NCBI GenBank assembly: GCA_947095585.1
Contig: OX352761.1
Location: forward strand, 49,650,019-49,714,018
Source: Nephrocerus scutellatus
Lineage: Eukaryota; Arthropoda; Insecta; Diptera; Pipunculidae
Direction: 5' to 3'
DNA length: 64,000 nt
Shown: positions 1 to 10,917 of the stretch, piece after piece
How positions within the stretch are numbered: position 1 is the first letter of the stretch
Layout: each line of letters opens with the position of its first letter
Notes under the pieces: model-generated
What the model was told of the DNA's origin: nothing
The model's input: only the letters and a program-made list of their open reading frames with translations
The model's database searches: none
Translations under genes and position numbers: made by a program

Positions 1-190
1 CAATGGGGATCTGATGATAGGCCCTAACCAAGTCGACTGTTGAGAAATATTTGGCATCATGTAATTGATGTGTAAAATCATGAATGTAAGGGATAGGATA
101 TCTATCCGGTACCGTGACGATATTTAATGCGCGATAATCGTTGGTGGACCGCGTGTTATAATATGGTGCGTAACGCGATGCTGCACCGCC
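1..190 (-). pseudogene. gypsy reverse transcriptase, N-terminal fragment
   Basis: On the minus strand this reads DYRALN followed by TVPDRYPIPYIHDF and STVDLVRAYHQIPI. These are the RT fingers motif and the first catalytic-aspartate motif of gypsy RT. It is in a different frame from the protease and appears to have lost some sequence just upstream of DYRALN. It continues past the left edge. Confidence 0.7.
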
Positions 191-219
191 CGGTTGATCT
201 GGTATCGACCGTAATATCC

Positions 220-720
220 TTAAATTCGTTCAATAATAATAGGATTCATAGTCTCGGTATCAATGACTCGAATAGTCGGAATGGGAACGTCTATACTTAC
301 GATGGATGCTATGGCACTTAATTGAGTCAATGGATCGATCAATCTGTGATGCTGAATATCCACCAATAGACCAGTGTGGGTTAGAAAATCTGACCCTATT
401 ATAGGCATGGTCACTTCAGCGATGAAGAAGGTCCATATAAATTTCCTTCTAAGGCCGAGATCGAGGCTGGTCAGACGTTTGCCGAACGTTTTGATGTACG
501 AACCATTGGCGGCGTGCAGAGTGTAATTGGTATCCTGTTTGTAGCGATCGCTAGGCAAAGGTGGTACCACTGAAATATCTGCTCCCGTGTCGATTAGGTA
601 TTGTCGGTTCGTTAAAATGTCGTAAACTTTAAGGGGACTATTCGATGAAGGTCCGAAGCATGTCGCCGATTGCGCCAGACTATATAGTTTTTTGATTTGA
701 ATTCGGCCCACTGTGGGCAC
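220..720 (-). pseudogene. gypsy aspartic protease region
   Basis: A retropepsin-type active site, LIDTGADISVVPP, lies near residues 41-53 of this frame, and PIIGSDFLTHTGLLVD about 60 residues later is the usual downstream flap/core pattern. Retropepsins cut Gag-Pol as homodimers. The frame differs from gag, which it overlaps, so expression would need a frameshift, or there is an indel near 700. It stops at 217-219, whereas homologous elements run on into RT, so a second lesion separates it from the RT at 1-190. Confidence 0.75.
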
Positions 721-1766
721 GCCGGATTACAAATACGGGCCTTATCACGGAACCGGCGATGATAATAACAAATGCGTGGAGCGCTAGCACTAGACGATGC
801 ATTGAGTGGACTTTCTGGTTCAGGCGTCTGAGTAGACCCTCGTGAGTTGCTCGGGGAAAGATATTTGTTGGCGCTGCGATTGCGGTTAAACGAAAGATCG
901 ATAGCGTCCAAGCGACGGAAGATTTCGTTTAGTTGTGTCGAAACCGTCTCTTTGGTTGATGTAGGGGCAACCGTGGTCCGTGAAGGATTTGAATCAATGG
1001 CGAATGCCTGCGATTGTATAGTGGTTTCCATGACCCGATCGGCTAATTCCGCTAATCTATCGGTATCCACATCATCGGCCATTGGGGACAACACCTCCTG
1101 CATTCGTAGCGGAAGTCGCTTGGACCAAATCGTTTTAATGAAATCGTCGGGAATCTCAGTGCCGGCATGTGACTTGAGCATGCGTAGTAGCTGTGACGGC
1201 TTCATGTCACCTAATTCGAAGCCCTGTAATAACCGGTGAATTCGTGTGTTTTTCGACTCACTAAAACGGGATATGATTGCGTTCTTTAAATTCGAATATG
1301 GCGTTCACGATCTAGGACCAAGAAATACATCGGTCAAATCGCCGGATACCCGATCGCTCAATGAGCTCACGACATGGTTGTATTTAGTCGCTTCATTAAT
1401 GATACCAGCCAATGCGAACTGTGACTCAACCATATGAAACCAAACGCGCGGATCTTGAGAATTAAGTGGGGACAACTTGACAGCCACGTGTGCAATGTAT
1501 GCGTCCGCCTTAGTAACCGATTCTGTGAATTTATCATCCTTAGCACATGTAGCGGACGTGTTCGTATTTGCATTGTATAAGCGAGCAGATGACGGGTTCG
1601 ATGGTAACTGAAAATGGTTTTGAGTGGCGATGAGTTCGGATATCGCTTCTTTAACCCGCGCTGCAACACGCGCTTCAAGTTCACGCTCTTGTCCAGCAGT
1701 GAATTCAATGCGGTTGGGCGTGGTTTCGGTGCCTAAATCCGTCCCAGTTACCTCGTTGGTAGCCAT
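612..1766 (-). pseudogene. gag: gypsy gag polyprotein with one in-frame stop
   Basis: The start ATG is at 1766. The N-terminal part (1766-1308) has a capsid-like stretch, PRVWFHMVESQFALAGI, typical of insect gypsy Gag. An in-frame TGA at 1305-1307 interrupts it, and the same frame then continues to 612. The second part carries the helix SRFSESKNTRIHRLLQGFE and ends with a basic Cys/His segment around CYYHRRFRDKARICNPAC, a nucleocapsid-like motif. The 3' end overlaps the protease frame by about 109 bases. Gag would form the virus-like particle. The stop makes this copy non-functional unless read through. Confidence 0.75.
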
Positions 1767-2355
1767 AATATAATGTCGTTTAAATTAATTTACCCGAAAA
1801 ATTATTCACACACACTAAAAGGACCAGCGGCCGTCGGCAGCAACAACACACGATTAGTCTCGCCGCAAAAGCAAAAAAAAAATGTTTTCCCTACTTTTTG
1901 GGATAGTATGTTTGAGCGTTCACACCGCTCGACACACGTAAGAACAGAATACAATGCTCAAACGCTTGCGGTTGAGAAGCAAAAAGTAAAAAAAAAATGA
2001 GGAGAACTGCGGTATATTAAGTAATACACACAAAAATAATTTCACGGTGTATATAAAAAACAAAAAAAACTAAACAGGATGTTTACCAGAGTTGAATTGA
2101 GCTGAACCTCCACGCGAGTTTACAATATACGAGTAAGAAAAAACAATGAGTAGCTTACAAAATCGCTGATACTGCTTGATGATTCTTCAAATGCGAGGAT
2201 GACGTCGCAGTACCCAATGGCAAACGATGTTGAATGATGTTGTTGTATACCCGTTGTTTTGGTGTTGTAGCACCCCAAATTATGGAAAAAATTATTCTGG
2301 ATGGCTCTCGGGCAGTTAATCCGGCAGCTGAATTTTTCTCAAAATTTTTTTGCAC
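1767..2355 (-). other. leader between primer-binding site and gag; no gene seen
   Basis: About 590 bases of A+T-rich sequence without a recognisable protein. It lies where the packaging leader of the gypsy element should be. Poly-A runs occur at 1872-1880 and 1988-1996. The length is long for a leader, so it may contain a small insertion I cannot delimit. Confidence 0.4.
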
Positions 2356-2357
2356 GG

Positions 2358-2375
2358 ATCACGTCGGGGTCGCCA
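2358..2375 (-). other. putative primer-binding site of the gypsy element
   Basis: The plus strand reads GGATCACGTCGGGGTCGCCA (2356-2375), which looks like a tRNA 3' end finishing in CCA. On the element's minus strand it starts TGGCGACCCC, as LTR-retrotransposon primer-binding sites do. It sits between the presumed LTR end (near 2380) and the gag leader. I did not assign the tRNA species. Confidence 0.6.
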
Positions 2376-3076
2376 ATACGTGGTCCTCGATGGTCGTAAA
2401 TAGGCCAGGATCCTGGATGAACTATGATAATTATTGTGGCTCAATTATTGTTGACCACCGGCGATCACAATACAACTGCGTTATATTACGCGTCAGTTGT
2501 TCTATATTTGTTCTGCGATTCCGCACTTCATTAAGGATCCAATAAAAGACAATTAAACACGCTATCAATATTTGGTCGTCGTTTTTATTATTGTTGAACA
2601 ACTTTATATTTAGTTTAAAACGAAAAAGCAAATATAATTTTCTTAAACAAAGACTACTTTTTAATCAACAAAAAAACAAAAGCGACTAGAAAGGTAGTAT
2701 CTGATCGACTGAATCCGTCTGTTGCACAAACGGTTTTTTCTTCTACTCTTTTGTTTCTTTCTTATACTCGTTTACACGAGTGGAAATTCAACTCAATTCA
2801 ACTTCTTTACACTGTGTTTACACGCGTGGAAATTCAACTCATGGAAAAATAAAACGTCGCTGTCGGTGTGAACGCCACAAATTATTGAGTGGCTTTATAC
2901 GTCGTCACAAGGACTTCTTTGTCCTTACCCATGCGGTTCCGGCTAGGGCTCTTAGAACCCTATTATGACTGCTCACTCTACACCAAATATTATTTGCGTG
3001 CCTACAGAAGGTAAGGAGGTTGTCGATTATGACTCGTAAAATTTTGTGGTTAATAACTGTAGGGAAAGTTTCGTTG

Positions 3077-3470
3077 TTAATACGCTGACAGAAAGACTTC
3101 TTTAGTCCAAGAGGTGAACAGCGTAGCAGATGATTTTTGGGAAACGAGGAGGAGTTTTCTTTTCTTAAAAAATTCAGATAGCTCTGTTAGGTAGGAATTT
3201 ATCCTATGTGTGATCTCGTTTACATCTGCACCGGTGGAAGGAACAGAGCAATAATCAGCGTAAGTGATCATTTTAACGCCGGTAGGGGGAGTAGGGAGCA
3301 TCGAGACATAGAGATTAAATAAGATGGAGGAGAGGATCCCTTGTTGTGGGACTCCCATATTAAGATTCCGATGCTTTGAGCAGGAATTTCTGAATTCTAC
3401 ATATGCGTTCCTACCATTTATGTAAGCTGACAGGAACTTTTGATTGAGTCGGGGAGAATGGAATTCAGTA
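3077..3470 (-). pseudogene. LINE (jockey-like) reverse transcriptase fragment, YADD changed to YADY
   Basis: Minus-strand translation gives GVPQQGILSSILFNLYVSML, then ITYADYCSVPSTG, then NSYLTELSEFFKKRKLLL and SSATLFTSWTKE. This is the RT palm block of jockey/CR1-like non-LTR retrotransposons. The catalytic box reads YADY, so the second catalytic aspartate is lost (a GAC-to-TAC type change). The frame is open upstream to about 3470 (SAYINGRNAYVEFRN). Both ends are truncated and it abuts the gypsy LTR. Confidence 0.75.
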
Positions 3471-3592
3471 TGTCCTGTAGGACTTAGTTAAATAAAAATC
3501 GTGTCGTCGTACCGTGGCAATTCACTGAAGAAAAATAGGTTTGTTGGATAATAAATCGGGCAGCGGTGGTTCTGCCATTCACCACAAATTAA

Positions 3593-3949
3593 ATGGCTCA
3601 AACTATAAATTGTGAAAGTTCCAGATTGATGTTACGGACGTTATGGCCGGCAATGTTCCTGTTACGAGTGCGACCAACGAAGCAACAAATCAATACGACA
3701 GAAACGATGGCAAGGCAAGCGAATCATATTCTGATGTGCAAAACAGCGAAGGAAATTGCAGACAAATTGGCTAGCATTCACGAGAAACGCAGTGAGGTGC
3801 GCATTATAAGCCTATACGAGTATTATTTTTCATTGAAAATGGATGATGACGAATCAGTCGTGTCGTTTGTGTCAAAAGCGAAACAAACAAGAAGAGCCGT
3901 TGCGATGCTGTATTTTGTGCGAATCTTGAGAGTGGAACAGGATCGTTAG
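3593..3949 (+). pseudogene. gag: copia gag fragment
   Basis: It starts with MAQTINCESS and later reads AKEIADKLASIHEKRSEVRI, then LYEYYFSLKMDDDESVVSFV. This matches the copia Gag pattern in which a short helix pair follows the UBN2-type domain. The middle of Gag is missing, because residue 10 jumps to the threonine/glutamine stretch, and no CCHC knuckle is seen, so it is internally deleted. The next segment (3950-3972) is already protease. Confidence 0.65.
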
Positions 3950-3972
3950 GATTGCTGATTCGGGTACAGAAC

Positions 3973-4305
3973 ACATGTTATTATTATTATTATTTATTTC
4001 GCATTTCTTATTCACATTAAGATAACAAAATCTTATAATTTAGTGACAAGCTTAAGTATGGATATATGAGAAAGCAACTTGAATCAGTACAAAAATTAAT
4101 AAAAGTGAAGATAAAATCAATAAAAATAAAATTAAAAATAAGATGTCTACAATTAAAAAAAAAGAGAGAAGAAATAAAGATAAAAAAAAGAGAAATAAAA
4201 TGGTAGACAAAATTACAGAAAACAGTTGATTAATTACTGTTTACTGAAAAATAATTTCTCAACTTAATTTTAATTCTATTGGTGATATGTGTTCTCGCAT
4301 CGAAT
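3973..4305. repeat. A+T-rich insertion inside the copia protease
   Basis: Coding similarity stops just after ADSGTEHM (3949-3972) and resumes near 4330 with FVQIANGIRLPICGTG. The bases between begin with (TTA)n at about 3976-3992. They then hold a strongly A-rich plus strand (4080-4220) with no open frame. A microsatellite start and an A-rich body suggest a small non-autonomous insertion, but I saw no clear target duplication. Confidence 0.55.
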
Positions 4306-5530
4306 GGTTCGTTGATTATTAGAAGTACGATGTCGAGCGGTTTGTCCAAATCGCAAACGGCATTCGTCTACCGATTTGTGGCACAGGCATAATTCTAATC
4401 GAAGCAAAGGTCAACGGTGTGTGGGAGAAGAGACACATGAAGAATGTACAGCATGTTCCTGAGCTGAAGCAGAATTTATTTTTGACGGCCAGCCACATCG
4501 AAGGGTTTTAAGATAATGTTAACCCATGATGGCTGCAAATTGTTGGATGCTACTAGTATCGTGTATGCTGTTGGCGTGAAAGATGACAGCAAGCAATTGA
4601 TGTTTCGGCAGAGAATTGATGAGTGTGTAAATTCTGTGACTGTCACGCTGGAGCAACTGCATCATCGATTGGGACAATTTAATGTGCAAACAGAATTTGA
4701 TTGAAGGCATAAAATTGTCGGGCGAAGCGAAATTTTTCTGTGAAGACTGTCATGTCGGAAAAATGCACCGTGATTCATACAAACCAGCGCAAGAACGACA
4801 ACGGCTGCAAAGGGAGAATATTTGCATGCCGATCTCTGTGGACCAATAGAGGAATGCGATATTTTCTTCTGATCAAGACGAGGCAACGAGTTTCAAGTAT
4901 GTGTATCTACTGGCCAGCAAATCTGAGGTGTGCGACAAAATCAAGGATGTGTTGTCATTGGTTCGCAATTCGACAAGCAATTCAGTGAAGCATATTCGTT
5001 TCGACAACGGCACTGAATTTGTAAACAAAGATTGTATGCGAGTGCTCTCGAATGCCGGAGTGACAGTTGAGCGACACCTGAGCAAAATGGACGTGCGGAG
5101 CGTAAGATGCGTACCGTTGTGGAATGCGCCCGCAAGATGTTGCTTTCCAGTGGTTTGCAGAAGCGTTTATGGCCAGAAGCAGTACGAACAGCAATGTACA
5201 TCTTGAACAGATCCGACCGCAACCTCGTACGAGAATTGGTTTGGTGTGAAACCAGAAACGGGTCATATGAGATTTTTTGGTAGCGAGTGCTTTGTCCAAA
5301 TACCAAAGCAATGTGGACGTAAGAAACGGGACGCCAAGTCCAAGAAGGTGTTTCTAGTTGGATACGAGTCTACGTCGAAGAATTTCTGGCTATTTGATCC
5401 AGACACACAGAATATCATCTTGAGCTGCAACATAAAACTAAATGAGAAAGCTGTAAATTTTCGACTGAGCAAGTGTCGATCCAGAAATCGTCGGCAGAGC
5501 AACGAACGAACGAGAAGCCACTAGTTGTGG
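4306..5530 (+). pseudogene. copia protease C-terminus and integrase
   Basis: The rest of the protease reads VNGVWEKRHMKNVQHVPELK (4410-4470). A pre-integrase zinc region follows with the pieces LEQLHHRLGQFN and CEDCHVGKMH (4650-4765). The integrase core shows LLASKSEVCDKIKDVL and HIRFDNGTEFVNKDC (second catalytic Asp, 5000-5030), then CARKMLLSSGLQKRLWPEAV, and a C-terminal GKR-like domain FFGSECFVQIPK with VFLVGYESTSKNFWLFDPDT (5270-5410). At least four frame changes break it. Integrase would join element cDNA to the chromosome. Confidence 0.8.
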
Positions 5531-5789
5531 AACAGTATCCGCAGTGTATCGGCACGAATGACAATGAACATGATACATCGTCCATGTCTGATAATGAGTA
5601 ATGAGACAGCAGATGACGATGAGGATGAGATCGAGAACGTACGCAAAAATATGCATTATAAATTGCGTGAGAAAGTAACCGAACCAAATCGATTGATAGT
5701 AAGCGGATATTCAACTGTCATGTTGGAGCCCAACACATGAAGAAGCAATAAATTCCGAGGCGAGATGCGATGAAGGCTGAGCTGCATCA

Positions 5790-6302
5790 CTGAAGAAGAA
5801 TTCGACATGGGAGTTGGTGAAACGTCCGAAGAACCGCAACGTCGTCGGATGCCGAAGGGTTTATAAATTGAAGCCAAATCCATCTGGGCCAATTTTAAAA
5901 ACTCGCCTAGTCGCAAAAGGTTTTTCGCAACGAGGAGTTGATTATGGTGAAACGCTTTCACCAGTGGTTCGATACGATTCCATTCGGACCATCCTAACGA
6001 TTGCCGCAGCAGAAGATCTGGAGATGAAGCAGTTTGATATGAAGACTGCGTTTTTGAACGGTGACCTAGACGAAGAGATTTTTATGGAGGCACCGAAAAG
6101 ACTAGATATGGAGGAAGAGAACATGGTTTGCCAACTTAAGAAAAGTTTGTATGGGTTGAAGCAAGCATCTAGAGTGTGGAGCAAGAAATTCACGAAGTTC
6201 CTCAGTGATTTCATTTGGTGCAGTCGAAGGCAGTTTCATGTGTATTCATTATTGTACGTGGATGACGGATTGGTTCTATCGAAATGCAGAAACAGTGATT
6301 AA
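5790..6302 (+). pseudogene. copia reverse transcriptase, fingers and palm
   Basis: The frame shows NVVGCRRVYKLKPNPSG, KTRLVAKGFSQRGVDYGET and FDMKTAFLNGDLDEEIFMEA (first catalytic Asp), then CQLKKSLYGLKQASRVW. These are the hallmark blocks of copia RT. The catalytic box LYVDDGLVLS (about 6256-6285) is still present but follows a short stretch where some residues have been lost. The frame breaks at 6302. Confidence 0.85.
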
Positions 6303-7250
6303 TTATCTGTCAGATACTTTTGAGATGACACGAGGCAGCGTTGGTCATTACGTTGGCATGGAGAAACAGAAGAAGACGATTTTCATCATTCAGAACGTAT
6401 ACATTAAGAAAGTCGTTGAAAAGTTCAACATGCAGGATTCGAAGCCCATTTCGACTCCAGCCGACAGCAATGTCATGTTGACCAAATTGTGCGAAGAGGG
6501 CATCATCGACTTCCCGTATAGGCAAGCAATTGGATCTCTTATGTTTGCCGCCATCGTGACTAGACCGGACATTTCGTATGCAGTGGGAGAAGTCAGCCGA
6601 TTTATGGACAATCCAAAGCAACCGCATGTTTCGGCTGTGAAGCGCATTCATCGATATCTGAATAAAACGGCCGAAAGAGGAATTTAGTATTCTGGATCGT
6701 CGACAGCATTGAGAGGATATTCCGATGCTGATTATGCACGCGATGTTGACACGCGAAAGTCAAACACGGCTATGCATTTGTTGTGGGCATCGTCACATGG
6801 AAGAGTCGTCTGCAGAAGACAGTGACCCTTTCCACTACCGAAGCTGAATTCATGGCGACGTGCGAGGGCGCGAAGGAAGCGGTGTGGCTACACCGTGGGA
6901 GTGTTGGATTTGAATTATTCCCGTCCTTTTCATTCTTTCTTTCATTTTTGCACACTCATTGTGTTCTTTTGTTTAGTTAGTCTTCGGCACACCACTGACG
7001 GTGCAACAACGTTTTTCTTATTAAAACATATTGAAGTATATTTCTTTTTTGTGTTTTATTTTACTCAAAACCACTGATAACTTCCAATACATTCCCGTAC
7101 CGTACCAAACATATCGATATCAGGCATCACTTTGTGTGGGAAGAATTAACTAACAACAACATTCATTTTCATTACCTGAGGAGCAGACATTTTAACAATT
7201 TTGCTGGACCTAAGCACTGGAATTGTCTTGAGATCCTGGTGTGCAGTCTA
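6205..7250 (+). pseudogene. copia RT thumb and RNase H
   Basis: After the VDD box come FEMTRGSVGHYVGME and AIGSLMFAAIVTRPDISYAV with HVSAVKRIHRYLNKTAERGI (connection/thumb). RNase H follows with SDADYARDVDTRKS (6722-6765) and TVTLSTTEAEFMATCEGAKEA (6820-6885). The C-terminal signature RTKHIDIRHHFVWEEL is preserved at about 7104-7151, after roughly 205 bases that do not align (6896-7100). The tail PKHWNCLEILVCSL ends at a stop near 7249. Several frame shifts occur. Confidence 0.8.
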
Positions 7251-7261
7251 TAGTCACGTAA

Positions 7262-7520
7262 CGAGGGGGAGTATTTGATTCTACTTTATCGTTCCGTGTC
7301 ACTCTACCACAATCATGACAGCAAACAGATCAAGCCTAAACTCTTTCTTGCATCTGACAGATACTGTCGTTAATAATTTAATTTCATTCTTCTGATTTCA
7401 ACGCGTCGCAGACGAAGTTCATTTTTGTGTCTTAAACCTTTAACTAAGCTTTTCCTTTTTATATTAATAAAGTTAATTTTTTATTTAGTAAATAAATCGG
7501 TTAAGTATTATTAATCTTTT
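7262..7520 (+). other. polypurine tract and possible copia 3' LTR
   Basis: GAGGGGGAGT (about 7264-7273) follows the end of RNase H by about 15 bases, the normal place for the polypurine primer of copia elements. The A+T-rich sequence after it (to about 7510) would be the 3' LTR. I cannot confirm its ends because no 5' LTR copy is visible for comparison. Confidence 0.5.
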
Positions 7521-8030
7521 CTGTTCATTCACGTGCACAGATTGAATACTCATTTTTAATAACATTTTTATTGTTATTTATTTAAATTGTTTCTATCTAA
7601 CATTCTAAATATATACATTGACACATTCCACACATTCCTTTAGTATTTAGTAATAATCGCCAAAAGTAATGTTTTTGAGGTCGGGCAAATTTCTTCTTTT
7701 CTTTTTTCCACGCATCACAAGCGACTCGCAACACATGTTACACGCGGGATTGGCCTCTGCGATAGGTCATGCGAAAGGTTTTGAAAAAGGACCTCAAAGT
7801 AGCCGAAAATACAGGAAAACATGGATCAAGTCAAGTTAAATAAAACTCTTTAAAAAGAATAAATACCTATAAAAACATATTATTAGTCTTTGAAGCATGG
7901 TTACTTATTAAATTGAGGAAAAGCTCTGAAAATTAAATACTGCACATCACCCACAAAATTTGAAGAAAATTAAAGAACGGGTAAATTTTTTAAAACATTT
8001 GTATGGGAAGTGATTAGGCACTTCCAAATT
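7521..8030. other. A+T-rich intergenic sequence, nothing recognised
   Basis: No open frame, tandem repeat or element terminus was found. The base composition is strongly A+T-rich. Confidence 0.5.
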
Positions 8031-8960
8031 TAAATAGAAAGTATTGTCACCGGAAATACACATGTGCACATGTGTAAATTTGAAGAAAATCTAGCTTTAG
8101 GATGTGGGTTTAAAATTGATTGCAAGATTACACCGACCAACCACCCAGCTAGCTACCGACCGTCAAGCGGGCATGTGAAGTTAATATAGAGCGTTTAAAA
8201 AAACAACCCATAAAAATTAAAATTTTTATTGTTAATTCTCTAATCAGAGATATATTTGAAGAGAGTCGAGTGTTTTTTAAAAAAAATTACGGGAGCCAAC
8301 CCGCCCCCGGGTCACTTTTTTACAAAAAGTGTTGTCCATCAGAGATACACATGTGTAAAAAATTTAAAGAAAATCGGGTTATTTTTAAAAAAACATATGG
8401 GAGCCCCCCGAACCCGAGGCAGGATCTTTTCCAAATTTTAATAGAAAGTATTGTAACGGAAATACACATGTGTACAATTTCATGAAAAGCGGGCCTTAGG
8501 AAGTGCGTTAAAAATTGATTGCAAGATTACACCAGTCATCCAGCCAGCCACAGAGAACCGTGCACGCGTAGTTAATACAGAGATTTTAAAAATTTTAAAT
8601 TTTCTTGTAAATTCTCTAATCGGAGATTCGATTTTGTGGTGAAATTTCCCATTTGATGGTGAACACATAGAATCCACAGCGCACGGTTGGTGCGACGTGC
8701 ACATAACGACGTACGAAGTACTACTAAAATTATTTATTTTTAGTTGAGTTAAGCTATAAAGTAGCGTGACTGCGTAACCAGTTCTTCATATAATATGATA
8801 CAAAACACAAGTTAATAATGCACTCACACAACTGAGTGTACAACCCATTTCAATTGCGGAGCCGATTTATTTTTGTATAAACATTTTTATTCTACTTCTT
8901 TTTTCTTGATATCTCTATACTCTTTGCTTACACCGACACCTTTACACAGTATGTATTAGG
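8030..8960 (-). repeat. R1 repeat family, tandem or composite copy
   Basis: This segment repeats signals found at 12035, 26776, 43312, 47797 and 58678: AGTTAATATAGAG, then CATAAAAATTAAAATTTTT, then AATTCTCTAATC, and inside them CACATGTGTA with AATCGGG(T)TA boxes and CCGACC/CCCCGGG-rich linkers. At 8178-8240 the end of one copy runs straight into the start of the next. The part after 8690 (ACTACTAAAATTATTT, GATATCTCTATACTCT) also matches the 43.7-44.7 kb tandem repeat. No coding capacity. The family looks like a non-autonomous DNA element. Confidence 0.65.
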
Positions 8961-9103
8961 ACATATTGTCTATTGTGTATTTACCCTATTACTTTTGATA
9001 TAAATTCCAAAAAATAATACGCAGATATTCTGCATGCAGCCAAATCATATATAAATTATAGATGGAAAAACTTTAAAAGCTGCATTTCTTTCCTCCAAAA
9101 TAA

Positions 9104-9393
9104 TTGCTATATTGCTTTCAACAAAATGAGTTAGGTATTTTTTGTGGTTAACGGCTGATTAAAGCAACAGCAAAAACTAACCAAATTTTGGTAAATTTTT
9201 TGTTTCATGTGTTTGCCAACTTATCCATATATAATTTTTAAAAGTCGACTCTGGTGGTGGGAATTATAAATAAAAATTTGGTTAAATATTTCTTAACCAA
9301 AAAAATTTTTTTGGTTAACGCTAAACCTTTTCTGGTCTATCCAATGTGTTTGTTGTTGTAATTTTGTTTTTTTTGTTGAAAGCAATATAGCAA
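9104..9393. repeat. MITE-like element bounded by a 23-bp perfect inverted repeat
   Basis: The left arm 9104-9126 and the right arm 9371-9393 are exact reverse complements (TTGCTATATTGCTTTCAACA plus AAA). The 244-bp interior is A+T-rich and contains several TTAACCAAA/TTTGGTTAA motifs in both orientations. No open frame. The size and structure fit a MITE; the superfamily is unknown because I cannot see a secure target duplication. Confidence 0.55.
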
Positions 9394-9407
9394 ATGTTAG
9401 CCGTATT

Positions 9408-9525
9408 TAATTGCCGAGGAACAACAACAATTGCACTGTCGAATTCCTTCTTTGGAATTGTGAAAACCTGCTGTTTGGCTGGTTTTGGCTGGTTTTGACA
9501 TTCGAATTCCGAACTCGCTCGGAAA
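9408..9525. repeat. short hairpin element, copy 1
   Basis: Bounded by ATTGCCGAGGAA on the left and a degenerate GCTCGG on the right, with AACAACAACAATTGCACT and a central hairpin AATTCCttctttGGAATT followed by GAAAACCTGC. The same arrangement recurs at 10918-11031. No protein. Confidence 0.5.
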
Positions 9526-10917
9526 ATAAAATGCAGCTGTTGTTATTGTGTTCACCTTGTTTGAATAGGTTTGCTCTAAGGCCTCTACACTATATTTTCC
9601 ATTTTCATGTGGATTAATCACAAATATTTTCTAGTATTTCACGTAGTAATCGAGACACTCTGAGTTAAGAAATTCTAATAAACTGTTTTTGTCTGGCGTA
9701 AAGACGGGTTTTCAGGAAGAAATGTTAAATCAATATTTTAATGAAATCAGTGTAGTATTAGATTAGTAGGTACTTGGTTTTGTAGTTAGAGGTAATCTGT
9801 GTTAGTTGACCCAATTTTTTGAGATCTCGTATATAACAGAACGGAAATTGTTTGTCGATTTTAAAAAATATTGTGCGAAAATGTCTGAATAAAAGTTTAG
9901 TTCATATACTCTGGTTTTACGATGTAAATCGAAATACCTCATTTAAACAGTCCAAAACAATCGTCGAGGTTCTATTCACATATATTTGAAGATCAAAAGT
10001 AAGAACTATATTAATTTGTGCGTAAATTATTAAATTTATATCAGGTAATGAATGAAACTTTATTAATGTGAGGTGTACCATATTTCATATAAAACTATTC
10101 GCTTGGAATTTTATTAGCTTGCAACGTTTTTGCCTAGCTACGTATCAAGTTGAAATTGTATTATTGTTTTTTTAATAAATCTTTTAATGTATGTGCGCAT
10201 GTTACATTTCGACAAATACCAAAGTTTTACTACAGTGTATCGGGTCTTTGAAAAATAAAAATTGGGTCATTCACAGTACGACAAATGTCAAGCTGTACTA
10301 AATTTTTTAAATTTTTATGAACTTAAGAATGCTAACACAGATTTTACTTTCTTTTACTAGTAGTAAAAGTAAGTATAGTAATCATTAAAATTTTGAAACT
10401 CGGGTTTTTTGCAGATTTAGTCAGAAAAAGCAAAAAAAAAATCTGTCTGGCTGTGTATCTGTGGGTCTGTGTCCACTCTACAGCCCAGACGGATGAATTG
10501 ATTGAGACGAAAATTCATATTTAAGCTTTTTACATAAATTGGGAGGGCCCAGTTGATTTTGGCGGAAATCCGCCAAACGGAAGTGGTAGTCGTAGTAGTA
10601 AACTACTATGAGAAAATGCAAAAAAAATTACAAAAAAAAAAAAAATGTTTTTTACTTTTCTGTCACTGAAAATTTTTGAATTCGAGATTTCCCACAGTTC
10701 ACGGCGTCGGAAAAATGTTTATAAATACATGGGGGATAGAAACATTTATTTATAATAGTCTCTTTTAGGAGAGAGATGATTCATTTAAATGCCCCACTAG
10801 ATGTTATAACCTGCTAATATATTATACATTTACTAAAGATTCCCGGCTCGTCAGTAAAAGAAACTCGTATGATGGCCACATCATCATTTTTTAAATTGTT
10901 ACAATAGCTGTATTTTA
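9526..10917. other. A+T-rich intergenic sequence without a gene
   Basis: No coding similarity seen. Around 10440-10620 there is a CTGTCTGGCTGTGTATCTGTG segment followed by a short perfect palindrome, GGCGGA-aa-TCCGCC (near 10560-10575). This resembles the leading sequence of many insect non-autonomous repeats, but I could not define an element. Confidence 0.45.

Larger units (their letters stand above)
1..2970 (-). mobile_element. Ty3/gypsy LTR retrotransposon, 5' part, decayed, cut by window edge
   Basis: Read leftwards on the minus strand this gives a 5' LTR region (about 2970-2380), a primer-binding site (2358-2375), a roughly 590-bp leader, gag, protease and the start of reverse transcriptase, which leaves the window at base 1. 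The order and the residues seen (a single-histidine-rich Cys motif, an aspartic protease, an RT fingers/palm entry) fit a Ty3/gypsy element. The gag has an in-frame stop and pol is frameshifted, so this copy is dead. The LTR limits are uncertain. A direct repeat of about 25 bp at 2771-2798 and 2816-2843 lies inside the presumed LTR and could be a promoter repeat. Confidence 0.75.
3593..7275 (+). mobile_element. Ty1/copia LTR retrotransposon, decayed, internally inserted
   Basis: In order: gag start (3593), protease (3955-3972 and 4330-4510), GAG-pre-integrase zinc region and integrase (4600-5480), RT (5810-6290) and RNase H (6700-7250), then a purine-rich tract. The protease-integrase-RT-RNase H order is diagnostic of copia. 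Reading frames are broken many times. A 330-base A+T-rich insert splits the protease. No clear 5' LTR was found upstream of 3593; a possible 3' LTR follows the purine tract near 7270. Confidence 0.85.
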
